A DNA stretch of 15,107 bases from an uncultured Oscillospiraceae bacterium (GCA_948616425.1 CAPGBJ010000075.1:1-15107); one strand, 5' to 3'. Counted from the stretch's first letter, positions 5,742-11,857 are shown. Program-made: numbers and translations. The notes: a model not told the origin generated them from the letters alone.

Positions 5742-7190
5742 TCAATAGGCTTCATATCTAAGAAGTTTTTCTAACTGTTCTTGTATCAATTCATTTTTTG
5801 TAATAAACCAAAGCGTTTGTTCCTCGCTGTCATATAGAGCAACAGCTTTCCCATCCATAGCTTGATAAAGCTTTCGGGTGTTGCCCACTGCGATTTGCTC
5901 TGTAACATCCTCAATGGGGTTTAGATAAGGGTTCAATTTTCCACCCTTGCCTAACATCTCTGGTTCAAAGTTAGGAAATTCCCATAGAATTAGCCCCAGT
6001 TCTTCATCGCAAGCCAACGCCCACAGAAATTCTGCGGCAAGAAAGCCGTCTAAAATACCATACATACTCCATTCAACAACGCCGTTATTGGCTCGACGGT
6101 ATAAAAAGGGGCTGTTCACTTCTGCTGCCCAGTGATACACTGCCTGATTTTCTTCTAAGAAGTTTAGCTTTCCGTCCTTTGACCGTTTCAGGCTGGAAAG
6201 AGGCCGTAGCACATTATAACTGCGGTAAAATCTGCTTGGCAGATAGCGGTAAAACTCCACCATTGGTAGCGGAAGTGAATTTTCCAGACGGAGTTCTGCG
6301 CGATTGATGCTTTCCTCTTTCACTCCTTTGCCCTCAATCCCAGCAAACTCACACAGGAAATGCAATACAGGGGCAATAGATTTCAGTTCTCGCTTTTGGG
6401 GCGGCTGTGGCAGAACCGAGTTAAAGATGGGATGCCCGTCCTGACTTTTAATCCAGATATATTTGAAGCCCATCTGCTTCATGAGCTGTTCCAGTTCTTG
6501 GTCGGTCTTTCCACCAAAATAGGCTGTACTTGAATAGAGAATGCTTCCGCATAAAAGTCTGGAAGGTTCCTCCACAAAATTTACATCAAAATTTATCCTG
6601 TGGCGGGAAAGCAGTTCTATTGGAACATGATAAAAAGTATTTGGAAAAAATTCCTTCATACTTTTCCAATAGTTTGCCACCTTATCCCTGTTGACGGCTA
6701 TAACGCTGGGCTGGGTCAAGGTTTGCTGATATCCAAGCCATTCCACAATCCATTGAGAAAGCCTTGACTGATTGCATGGCACTGCATGGCCACTTAGGTG
6801 CTTTTTCTCTTTAGGTGTCTCAGGCAACACATAGAGGCCCCACATCTCCGGATCTTCGGAATTGTTGCGGCTCATGTTGTCCTTGCTTTTGTGATACCGG
6901 CTCACTTCAAAGCCATAGCCGTACCGTTCATACTGGCAAAAGGGTAGGATTGTAATTTCTGTATCTTTCCAAAAGATACGTTTGTAAATCTTCAATCTCT
7001 CAAGAGGGATCAGGCTCCCCTTCTCAGTAAAAGCAGAGTCATCTGGATGAAAAATAATGTATAATTCCCGCAAAGCTTCCGGCAAAGGAAATCCCAATTC
7101 CTCCTCTTTTTTAGCAATATCTTCGAAGGTAACGATACTCTCAATATTTTCCCCAAAAGATTTTATTATTTGTAATTCTTTTCGTATCAT
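5742..7190 (-). CDS. Large protein with two SUKH (SMI1/KNR4) domains, putative immunity protein
   Basis: The start chosen is ATG at 7188-7190, which has AGGAGGT eight bases upstream; the frame extends 34 codons further but without a ribosome site. The 482-residue product has a first SUKH-like domain at about residues 22-160 (TFEDIAKKEEELGFPLPEALRELY, then IPLERL and a WGLYVLP strand) and a second at about 292-400 (INRAELRLENSLPLPMVEFYR, LRPLSSLKR, NFLEENQAVYHWA). The LPxxLRExY and LExNQxVxxWA patterns are typical of this fold. A middle region at 165-285 (QELEQLMKQMGFKYIWI) is not recognised. SUKH proteins neutralise polymorphic toxins inside the cell. No toxin is adjacent. The gene lies about 100 bases below the ImmA gene and ends at the shared terminator. 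Confidence 0.75.
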   Translation of the reverse strand: MIRKELQIIKSFGENIESIVTFEDIAKKEEELGFPLPEALRELYIIFHPDDSAFTEKGSLIPLERLKIYKRIFWKDTEITILPFCQYERYGYGFEVSRYHKSKDNMSRNNSEDPEMWGLYVLPETPKEKKHLSGHAVPCNQSRLSQWIVEWLGYQQTLTQPSVIAVNRDKVANYWKSMKEFFPNTFYHVPIELLSRHRINFDVNFVEEPSRLLCGSILYSSTAYFGGKTDQELEQLMKQMGFKYIWIKSQDGHPIFNSVLPQPPQKRELKSIAPVLHFLCEFAGIEGKGVKEESINRAELRLENSLPLPMVEFYRYLPSRFYRSYNVLRPLSSLKRSKDGKLNFLEENQAVYHWAAEVNSPFLYRRANNGVVEWSMYGILDGFLAAEFLWALACDEELGLILWEFPNFEPEMLGKGGKLNPYLNPIEDVTEQIAVGNTRKLYQAMDGKAVALYDSEEQTLWFITKNELIQEQLEKLLRYEAY

Positions 7191-7292
7191 ATTGGCAGAC
7201 CTCCTACCATGTCCAGAATGTTGTAATCGAATATAAAAATTATTGGTAGAATTCCTTTGACATACTACAAATCCTTGTCTTTGTGTTCCCAA

Positions 7293-7808
7293 CTATTTCA
7301 GAAAATCGCTCCTGAACTCCTGACCGCGGAAAGAATACCCTTGCCGGTTCAGCTCCGCCACTTTGAGCGCCACAAGGTTGATGTCGGAGTCCATCGCCCT
7401 TGCGATCTGCCCCACATCATACCCCCGGTAGATATACTCCAGTATCTCATCGTCAGGGAGCGAGATCTGTGCCGCGAAGATGTTGGCCTCATACTCCATG
7501 CGCCGGTTCCCCATATCGAAGATATTGAACTCCTGGAAGCCCCCGGTGCTGACCGCCTCGTCCCGGTGCAGCGTGTCATGGCCGATCTCATGCAGCAGGA
7601 CAATATCGTGGATCACCGGATGCAGGTCCTCCTTGATGAAGATGAAGCGGTTCCGCTCGATCACCTTATAAGCGCCCTTCTGCTTCACGAAGGGCCTCTC
7701 CATCACAATGATGCCCATCTCCTGCGCCAACCTGTCCGGGTCGCGTGTTCCGTAACGCCGGAGGACTCTGTTCGCCATACGCACCGCGTCCTCAGTTTTT
7801 ATCATCAT
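7293..7808 (-). CDS. ImmA/IrrE-family metallo-endopeptidase
   Basis: The 171-residue protein carries the zinc-peptidase motif HEIGH at residues 73-77 and the downstream EYEANIFAAQISLP segment (residues 105-118) that supplies the third ligand. Family members cleave or inactivate a partner Xre repressor, as ImmA does with ImmR in ICEBs1, and so release mobile-element genes after stress. ATG at 7806-7808 follows AAGGGGG. The gene lies 62 bases below the Xre gene at 7871-8293 in the same direction, the usual partner order. Its C-terminal part (DVGQIARAMDSDINLVALKVAELNRQG) is a small helical module that may contact the repressor, which is inference. Confidence 0.9.
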   Translation of the reverse strand: MMIKTEDAVRMANRVLRRYGTRDPDRLAQEMGIIVMERPFVKQKGAYKVIERNRFIFIKEDLHPVIHDIVLLHEIGHDTLHRDEAVSTGGFQEFNIFDMGNRRMEYEANIFAAQISLPDDEILEYIYRGYDVGQIARAMDSDINLVALKVAELNRQGYSFRGQEFRSDFLK

Positions 7809-7870
7809 CTTATCGCCCCCTTATGCCAGAAGAACAGGATACTACAAACGCTGTCTCAAAGTATGGACGA

Positions 7871-8293
7871 TCACTCTGCACTCCCAGTACTCTTGCGGTA
7901 CTTTTTGGGGATGTATTTTTTATTGTTCTTTTTGGCGATGACATAAGCCTCCTGAATGGCAAGCATCATCTCGTCCATATCCTCCTCGGCCATCTCACCA
8001 CCGGCAAACAGGCCAGTCAACTCCTCGACCAGCTTCTCCGCACCCTTCTTGCCCCGGTAGCCGTACTCCCGCTGGGCCATGGCGATAAATTCCTCGTTCT
8101 CGCTCCGCAGGTAGTCCGCCTCGCAGCCGAGTATCCCCGCCAGCGTTGCGTAGACCTCCCGGTTCTGCGGATAGGTCGAGCCGCTTTCATAATTAGTGAT
8201 GGTCTTGAGGCCCAGGCCGGCTTTCCTTGCCAATTCCGCCTGCGTCATACCGCATTTTTTGCGTAGTTCCCTGACCTTTTCCCCGAACTTCAT
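7871..8293 (-). CDS. Xre-family repressor paired with ImmA/IrrE peptidase
   Basis: The preferred start, ATG at 8291-8293, has AGGAGGG upstream; an ORF extension of 24 codons lacks a ribosome site and runs through the operator region. The 140-residue protein has an N-terminal HTH at residues 1-60 (FGEKVRELRKKCGMTQAELARKAG, LGLKTITNYESG, EVYATLAGILGCEADYL) and a helical acidic-then-basic C-terminal domain (residues 75-140, KKNNKKYIPKKYRK). Together with the downstream peptidase it forms an ImmR/ImmA-like switch. Its likely operators are the GCGTAA sites at 8354-8421 and the dyad at 8322-8338, which would control both its own gene and the plus-strand module. Confidence 0.9.
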   Translation of the reverse strand: MKFGEKVRELRKKCGMTQAELARKAGLGLKTITNYESGSTYPQNREVYATLAGILGCEADYLRSENEEFIAMAQREYGYRGKKGAEKLVEELTGLFAGGEMAEEDMDEMMLAIQEAYVIAKKNNKKYIPKKYRKSTGSAE

Positions 8294-8321
8294 TGTGAAC
8301 CCTCCTGCTGTTCTGAATAAA

Positions 8322-8355
8322 GCAAGTAAATTATTTGCGCTATTGATATTGACAA
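8322..8355 (-). promoter_or_regulatory. Promoter of the Xre/ImmA genes with overlapping dyad
   Basis: On the minus strand TTGTCA (8350-8355) and TAATTT (8328-8333) are spaced by 16 bp, about 28 bases above the Xre ribosome leader. An imperfect palindrome GCAAGTAAATTATTTGC (8322-8338) covers the -10 region, as expected for autoregulation. The -35 box overlaps the -35 box of the divergent plus-strand promoter, so the two promoters probably compete. Confidence 0.55.
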
Positions 8356-8377
8356 GCGTAAACAACTTGCTTATAAT
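8349..8377 (+). promoter_or_regulatory. Perfect-consensus sigmaA promoter of the plus-strand module
   Basis: TTGACA (8349-8354), a 17-bp spacer and TATAAT (8372-8377) match the consensus exactly. The transcript would start near 8384 and carry about 150 bases of leader before the ImmA-like gene at 8537. An operator-like sequence lies inside the spacer and another at the start site, so the promoter is strong but probably tightly repressed. Confidence 0.9.
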
Positions 8378-8421
8378 AGAAGCGTAAACAGATTACGCAT
8401 AAATCATACTGCATTTTACGC
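8354..8421. promoter_or_regulatory. Cluster of Xre operator half-sites (GCGTAA)
   Basis: AAGCGTAAACA occurs twice in direct orientation at 8354-8364 and 8380-8390, and the reverse form occurs at 8393-8398 (TTACGC) and 8414-8421 (TTTTACGC). The second and third make the dyad GCGTAA-ACAGA-TTACGC (8382-8398) over the transcription start. The first site lies between the -35 and -10 boxes. The arrangement fits cooperative repressor binding by the Xre protein encoded at 7871-8293; binding is inferred. Confidence 0.75.
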
Positions 8422-8471
8422 ATTTCGTCAAGGGGGTGAGGGAAAAAACATGATGCGCTATTTTTGACAAA

Positions 8472-8512
8472 GCCACCAGCGTTTGTGCCTTCGGCCCGAA
8501 GGGGCCGGTGGC
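8472..8512 (+). promoter_or_regulatory. Leader hairpin before the ImmA-like gene
   Basis: GCCACC (8472-8477) pairs with GGTGGC (8507-8512), enclosing an inner CCTTC/GAAGG hairpin (8488-8492 and 8498-8502). The ribosome site AAAGGAG lies about 12 bases beyond the outer stem, so it stays accessible. The role may be mRNA stability or pausing; there is no T-run after it. Confidence 0.45.
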
Positions 8513-8536
8513 CTGCTATCCGAAAAGGAGTTACAA

Positions 8537-9271
8537 ATGATTCTGTCTCATATACAGATTGAGGAAATTGCGGCAGCCGTGACAAAGGACTTCAACGAGT
8601 TTTTCTTTGGAGGACGGGCTGCCTTTGAAACACATTATGCCCAAGCCACACCCATCGACCAGCTTGCCGGGGACTATCTCGGCCTGCGGGTGTCCTTTGC
8701 CCACCTGTCGGATGATGGGAGTATCTGCGGCCTGACTGCCTATACAGACACGGAGTATGCCGCGACCTGCCAAGGCGTCACCCGGCTTATCCCGCTGAAA
8801 GCCAACGAGGTGCTGCTGGACAGCAGCTTCATGGAGCCGGGGCAGGTCAGGGCGCGATGTGGGAAGCGGCGGTTCACCCTTGCCCATGAGTGCGCCCACC
8901 AGATTTTGTTCCAGATGGAGTCTGACGAGGCGCGGCAGACCCGCAGGAAGACCTACTCCCCCCGGACCGCTTACTCCCTCCGTGACCTGAAAACACGGGA
9001 GGACTGGAACGAGTGGCAGGCGAACGCCCTGGGCGCGGCGCTCCTGATGCCCCAGCGGGAGATCGACCGGGCCATGGACTATCTTGCCCAGAGCAGGAAA
9101 CTCGTAAACTACGGAGGCTGGTTCAACTATGTGGACCGCGCGGTCCTGAGCCAGCTCTGCCAGACCCTCGGCGTTTCCAAAAGCGCCGCCGTCATCCGGC
9201 TGAGACAGATGGGCTACCTGGAGGACCGCCCTTATGAGGAGTACACCGATCCGTTGGAGGTGTGGCCATGA
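8537..9271 (+). CDS. Second ImmA/IrrE-like zinc peptidase
   Basis: ATG at 8537 follows AAAGGAG at seven bases. The 244-residue protein has a family-typical N-terminal part, then RRFTLAHECAHQILF with the HECAH zinc motif at residues 117-121, and the second signature EWQANALGAALLMP at residues 159-172 that provides the third ligand. The C-terminal part (VLSQLCQTLGVSKSAAVIRLRQMG, residues 203-226) looks like a small helix-turn-helix, common in this family. It is the first gene under the consensus promoter at 8349 and overlaps the zinc-ribbon gene by four bases. Unlike the peptidase at 7293 it has no adjacent co-directional Xre upstream; it may act on the divergent repressor or on the Xre at 9709, which is inference. 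Confidence 0.85.
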   Translation: MILSHIQIEEIAAAVTKDFNEFFFGGRAAFETHYAQATPIDQLAGDYLGLRVSFAHLSDDGSICGLTAYTDTEYAATCQGVTRLIPLKANEVLLDSSFMEPGQVRARCGKRRFTLAHECAHQILFQMESDEARQTRRKTYSPRTAYSLRDLKTREDWNEWQANALGAALLMPQREIDRAMDYLAQSRKLVNYGGWFNYVDRAVLSQLCQTLGVSKSAAVIRLRQMGYLEDRPYEEYTDPLEVWP

Positions 9272-9507
9272 ACAGGAACATCCGTGTGTCTGAGCCGTCT
9301 GCTGAGATGCAGATAAAGATCGTCCGGGCGAGGGAAGCCATCGCCCAGCAGAAGCCGCGCTACATCCGCTGCCCCTACTGCCAGCACAACGCTTTGGCGG
9401 TGTATGAGGACACCAGGGGCCATGTGGAGACCAAGTGTAAGAAGTGCGGGAGAGTTACCGTATTTGATGTCCTGAGCATGAGAAGGACAAGGTTTCATCC
9501 TCAATAA
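9268..9507 (+). CDS. Com-like zinc-ribbon protein (79 aa)
   Basis: The start is ATG at 9268, overlapping the previous stop (ATGA) and placed seven bases after GGAGG; a GTG two codons upstream is an alternative. Two CxxC pairs, C35-C38 (RCPYC) and C57-C60 (CKKC), are separated by 18 residues, giving a classic zinc ribbon (RCPYCQHNALAVYED ... VETKCKKCGRVTVFDV). The layout resembles phage Mu Com, an RNA-binding translational activator, and other small ribbons of mobile elements. The C-terminal RRTRFHPQ is basic. Coupling to the ImmA-like gene suggests a joint role; nucleic-acid binding is likely by fold but not shown. Confidence 0.8.
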   Translation: MNRNIRVSEPSAEMQIKIVRAREAIAQQKPRYIRCPYCQHNALAVYEDTRGHVETKCKKCGRVTVFDVLSMRRTRFHPQ

Positions 9508-9581
9508 GGGGTTGAGATAGACAAAAACTAAATAACACATAGCTGAGCTGTGGAGCCGCTGACAGGCGTAGTCATCCTGAT

Positions 9582-9655
9582 GCCGCATGGGACAGAGTTT
9601 CTGAAAAGAAGCCCTGTTTTATCGGTATCCAGGATCGGCTAAACCGTCATGCGGC
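9582..9655 (+). ncRNA. Compact structured RNA element, unclassified
   Basis: GCCGCATG (9582-9589) pairs perfectly with CATGCGGC (9648-9655) over 58 enclosed bases. Inside, ACAG (9592-9595) pairs with CTGT (9614-9617), and GTTTCT/AGAAGC (9597-9602 and 9607-9612) form a stem capped by a GAAA tetraloop. A second arm uses CGGT (9623-9626) and ACCG (9643-9646). TCTTTT follows the closing helix, so the element could end a transcript or act as a cis-regulator of the Xre gene downstream. It lies in the 201-base gap between the zinc-ribbon and Xre genes; no ORF with a ribosome site was seen there. Confidence 0.5.
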
Positions 9656-9664
9656 TCTTTTAAT

Positions 9665-9703
9665 GTCCTGCCCTTCCGTTGGTTCCGCACCAGCGGAAAG
9701 GAC
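9665..9703 (+). promoter_or_regulatory. Hairpin that sequesters the ribosome site of the Xre gene
   Basis: TTCCGTTGGT (9674-9683) pairs with ACCAGCGGAA (9689-9698) with one wobble around a TCCGC loop, and GTCC (9665-9668) pairs with GGAC (9700-9703). The likely ribosome site AAAGGA (9697-9702) is inside the 3' arm, and the ATG is at 9709. Folding would lower translation, so control by a protein, RNA or upstream ribosome is possible. Confidence 0.55.
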
Positions 9704-9708
9704 ACGAC

Positions 9709-10008
9709 ATGAAAGACCTTATGTATTACAACACTTGTGAAAGCGGAAAACGCATCCAGGAGCTTCGCAAATCCCATGGAATGACACAGGCACAACTGGC
9801 GGAGGCCCTGAACATCAGCCTGGACCACCTGAGAAAGATCGAAGGCGGGCAGCGGGGATGCTCTGTCGATCTGCTGATTGCCCTCGCTGCGGTATTTGAT
9901 GTGAGCCTGGACTTCCTCGTCCTGGGCCGGGGCGGTTCCGTTGCGGCGGCGCGGGACAGGCTCCAGACATTGATCGATGAGCTTACGGCCCTGAAACAGG
10001 GGCTATAA
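9709..10008 (+). CDS. Xre-family HTH regulator (99 aa)
   Basis: ATG at 9709 is preferred over the in-frame ATG at 9679, which lies inside the leader hairpin and has no ribosome site. The HTH spans residues 14-72: KRIQELRKSHGMTQAQLAEALN, then ISLDHLRKIEGG as the recognition region, then CSVDLLIALAAVFDVSLDFLVLG. A short helix (residues 79-98) ends the protein. It is a typical small regulator of Clostridia elements. The gene is followed by 515 bases without a coding region and rich in RNA structure before the MazF gene, so it may close the first plus-strand transcript or sit within a longer one. Its operator is not apparent. Confidence 0.85.
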   Translation: MKDLMYYNTCESGKRIQELRKSHGMTQAQLAEALNISLDHLRKIEGGQRGCSVDLLIALAAVFDVSLDFLVLGRGGSVAAARDRLQTLIDELTALKQGL

Positions 10009-10122
10009 AGGCAGGATGCCCTCAAAGGGTCGCTTTCCGGGATGGAGATGCCCTGCCCGTCCCTCTGGAATGGGCCTGATTTCCTTTACAATTAAATCAT
10101 CAGCCGGGGAGACCTGCTGGTG

Positions 10123-10137
10123 TGTACTTTGAAAACT
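10123..10137 (+). promoter_or_regulatory. boxA-like antitermination sequence
   Basis: TGTACTTTGAAAACT differs at one position from the boxA form of Bacillus rRNA leaders (TGTTCTTTGAAAACT) that binds NusB/S10. It stands 10 bases before the helix-closed domain at 10147-10389. In rRNA operons boxA lets polymerase pass through long untranslated structured RNA; the same use here is inference from the match and position. Confidence 0.45.
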
Positions 10138-10146
10138 GAATACGCA

Positions 10147-10389
10147 GTCATCAGGAAGTCTTGGAGACAAGACCACGTTACTGTCTGGGATAGCCTGCAC
10201 AGCGGAGCGCCACGATCCCCCGTCCGGGGGGGAGCGATATATCCGACTGAAAATGCCAAGTTGCTCTTGGCTCGGCGATGACAACGGACAGCGATAATGA
10301 TACTTCCGTAACTCGCGGCCCGGCCACAAAGAAGGCGGGGAGGTTAGATGCCTATGAGAGCAGCTTCGCAAGCTGACGAGCCTGATGAT
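10147..10389 (+). ncRNA. Candidate large structured RNA, unclassified
   Basis: The gene-free stretch 10009-10523 holds a domain closed by TCATCAGG (10148-10155) pairing perfectly with CCTGATGA (10381-10388), plus a wobble pair outside. Enclosed hairpins include GTCTTG/CAAGAC with a GAGA tetraloop (10158-10173), TCCCCC/GGGGGA (10216-10233), GCCAAG/CTTGGC (10255-10271) with an outer CCGA/TCGG, ACGGA/TCCGT (10284-10309) and CAGCTT/AAGCTG (10361-10375). Before it are GGCAGG/CCTGCC (10010-10057) and a CAGC/GCTG hairpin near 10101-10119. I could not assign a known RNA class. The MazF gene lies 135 bases downstream. No coding frame here has a ribosome site or protein-like composition. Confidence 0.5.
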
Positions 10390-10440
10390 CTCCCATGATT
10401 CCGGGGTGTCGGGGACAAATAGGGATCAAAAACACGCTTT

Positions 10441-10482
10441 ATGAAATTTTCATGGGCGGTCTGGATGCGGCGCCTGCCGCCC
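10441..10482 (+). other. Two adjacent inverted repeats before mazF
   Basis: ATGAAATTTTCAT (10441-10453) is a near-perfect small palindrome, followed at once by GGGCGG (10454-10459) pairing with CCGCCC (10477-10482). There is no T-run. The MazF ribosome site AAGGAGG lies about 26 bases further on. These could be an operator for toxin autoregulation or the 3' boundary of the structured RNA. Confidence 0.4.
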
Positions 10483-10523
10483 TGGGCTGCCCTTTACATA
10501 CCAGAAGAAGGAGGTAATACCAT

Positions 10524-10916
10524 ATGGAACAAAGATTTCACGATTTCCACCGGGGCGAGCTTTACTACGCCGACCTGGACCCCGTGTTCGGGCATGAGCA
10601 GGGCGGGACCCGCCCGGTGCTGGTACTCCAGAACGATGTGGGCAACTACTATTCCCCCACGCTGATCGTCACGGCGGCGACCCGCAGGACCTTCAAAAAG
10701 CCCTCCCAGCCGACCCATGTGGTGCTGGACGATGCGGAGGGGCTGGACCCGTCCCTGTTCATGCTGGAGGTCATCCGCACCATCGACAAGCGGCGGGTGC
10801 GGAGCTATGTGGGGAAACTCACCGAGGAGCAGATGGAGCAGATCGACACCGCCCTGCGGGTCAGCCTCCACTTGGACGAGGACGCCTTTCTCCCCACGGA
10901 ACTGGAGGCGCCCTGA
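10524..10916 (+). CDS. MazF/PemK-family endoribonuclease toxin
   Basis: The 130-residue protein matches the MazF family closely: RGELYYADLDPVFGHEQGG, then TRPVLVLQNDVGNYYSPTLI and an IRTIDKRRV segment before the last helix. Arg30 and Thr53 align with the catalytic Arg and Thr of Bacillus MazF (EndoA), and both are present, so it should be active as a sequence-specific mRNA nuclease. The C-terminus is about 15 residues longer than EndoA. ATG at 10524 follows AAGGAGG at nine bases. No MazE-type antitoxin gene is adjacent; upstream lies the structured-RNA stretch, and downstream the stop overlaps by one base the ATG of a ParB-like gene. The antitoxin may be elsewhere, or one of the partner genes may serve that role. 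Confidence 0.92.
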   Translation: MEQRFHDFHRGELYYADLDPVFGHEQGGTRPVLVLQNDVGNYYSPTLIVTAATRRTFKKPSQPTHVVLDDAEGLDPSLFMLEVIRTIDKRRVRSYVGKLTEEQMEQIDTALRVSLHLDEDAFLPTELEAP

Positions 10917-11857
10917 TGGACAGGCTCATCATCGACCCGGAGTTCCGGGACAAGATACCGCCGCTGACGGAGGACGAGTTCACCCTTTTGGAGGAGAACA
11001 TCCTGTCTGACGGGGCGGTCTTTTCGCCGCTCATCGTCTGGGACGGCACGATCCTGGACGGCCACAACCGCTATGAGATCATCCAGAAGCACCCGGAGCT
11101 GACCTACGCAGTTCACAAGCTGTCCTTCGCCAACCGCTTTGAAGCCCTTTCATGGATATGCAAGAATCAGCTCGGCAGGCGGAACCTGACGCCCCAGCAG
11201 AAGAAATACCTGATTGGGCAGCGGTATGAGGCGGAGAAAATGGCAAACGGCGGAGACCGTAAAAGTGACCAGGCCAAATCAGTGGTTCAAATTGAACCAC
11301 TGATTTCTCCTCATGTAACTCGCGCTCACATCGCAAATGACACGAATACCAGTGAGAGCTATGTCATGCGGGCGGGCTGGTATGCCCAAGGTGTGGATGC
11401 CGCCGAAGAAGCCCTTCCCGGCATCAAGCAGGAGATACTCACAGGCACGATCAAACCTACGGAGACGGCGGTAGCCGCTGTCGCAAAGGCTGACCGGTCG
11501 GAACGCCCCCAACTTGCCGCCGCATTGCGGACAAGCGATACAAAAACAGGTGGTGGCAGAAAACAGCCCTCCGCTGAGACCCAGTACCACACGCCAAAGG
11601 TTTCCACCCGAAAAGCGGACATGGAGAAGATCGCGGAAATTTCCGCTGAAATGGAGCGTCCCAAGGCGCCAGCCACGGAGGAGTCCCTGCTCCATTCCAT
11701 AGAGGCGGAGGTCGTCTCGTTCACCGAGCTATGTGACCACTTCTTCCAGGAGTACCCAAGACTCTTATCGGATGGCCGCTATAAACAGGAGGTCATCCGT
11801 ATCATGCAGACAATGAAACAATATATCTCAAAGATCGAGGGAGGATACACAGAATGA
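10916..11857 (+). CDS. ParB/Srx-fold protein (313 aa)
   Basis: The N-terminal 70 residues carry the ParB-like fold: LTEDEFTLLEENILSDG, FSPLIVW and DGTILDGHNRYEI with the DGHNR motif at residues 48-52, which in ParB-type proteins binds nucleotide. Residues 88-165 (RRNLTPQQKKYLIGQRYEAEK, GGDRKS, TRAHIANDTNTSESYVMRA) form a KorB/Spo0J-like helical DNA-binding part. A long charged linker and a C-terminal helix (KQYISKIEGG) follow. Such proteins recur in Clostridia elements and may help partition, regulation or replication of the excised form. The ATG overlaps the MazF stop by one base and its own stop overlaps the next gene by four bases, so translation is coupled. A 31-base palindrome lies inside codons 121-131. 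Confidence 0.8.
   Translation: MDRLIIDPEFRDKIPPLTEDEFTLLEENILSDGAVFSPLIVWDGTILDGHNRYEIIQKHPELTYAVHKLSFANRFEALSWICKNQLGRRNLTPQQKKYLIGQRYEAEKMANGGDRKSDQAKSVVQIEPLISPHVTRAHIANDTNTSESYVMRAGWYAQGVDAAEEALPGIKQEILTGTIKPTETAVAAVAKADRSERPQLAAALRTSDTKTGGGRKQPSAETQYHTPKVSTRKADMEKIAEISAEMERPKAPATEESLLHSIEAEVVSFTELCDHFFQEYPRLLSDGRYKQEVIRIMQTMKQYISKIEGGYTE
11276..11306. repeat. 31-base perfect palindrome inside the ParB-like gene
   Basis: The arm AAATCAGTGGTTCAA (11276-11290) is followed by one central base and its exact reverse complement (11292-11306). In the mRNA this gives a stem of up to 15 bp within codons 121-131, in the linker between GGDRKS and the predicted DNA-binding helices. It encodes KSVVQIEPLIS without breaking the frame. 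It could be an operator, a hairpin that slows ribosomes, or an inserted small mobile palindrome. Confidence 0.85.

Noticed and set aside
7257..7946. 229-codon plus-strand ORF
   Set aside because: Antisense to the ImmA peptidase gene with its HEIGH motif, and no ribosome site.
10003..10371. Minus-strand ORF of 122 codons in the structured-RNA region
   Set aside because: No ribosome site, composition unlike a folded protein, and it lies across the predicted RNA helices.
10382..10388. Hammerhead ribozyme core (CTGATGA)
   Set aside because: The core heptamer is present but no GAAA follows a proper stem II, and the same bases form the long-range closing helix.
10120..10400. Group II intron or 23S rRNA leader fragment (boxA-like start)
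   Set aside because: No domain V or reverse transcriptase, and beyond the boxA-like bases nothing recalls rRNA.
10009..10523. RNA antitoxin of a type III toxin-antitoxin system before mazF
   Set aside because: No tandem repeats and no terminator between the RNA and the toxin gene as in ToxIN; the toxin matches MazF rather than ToxN. Kept only as a remote possibility.
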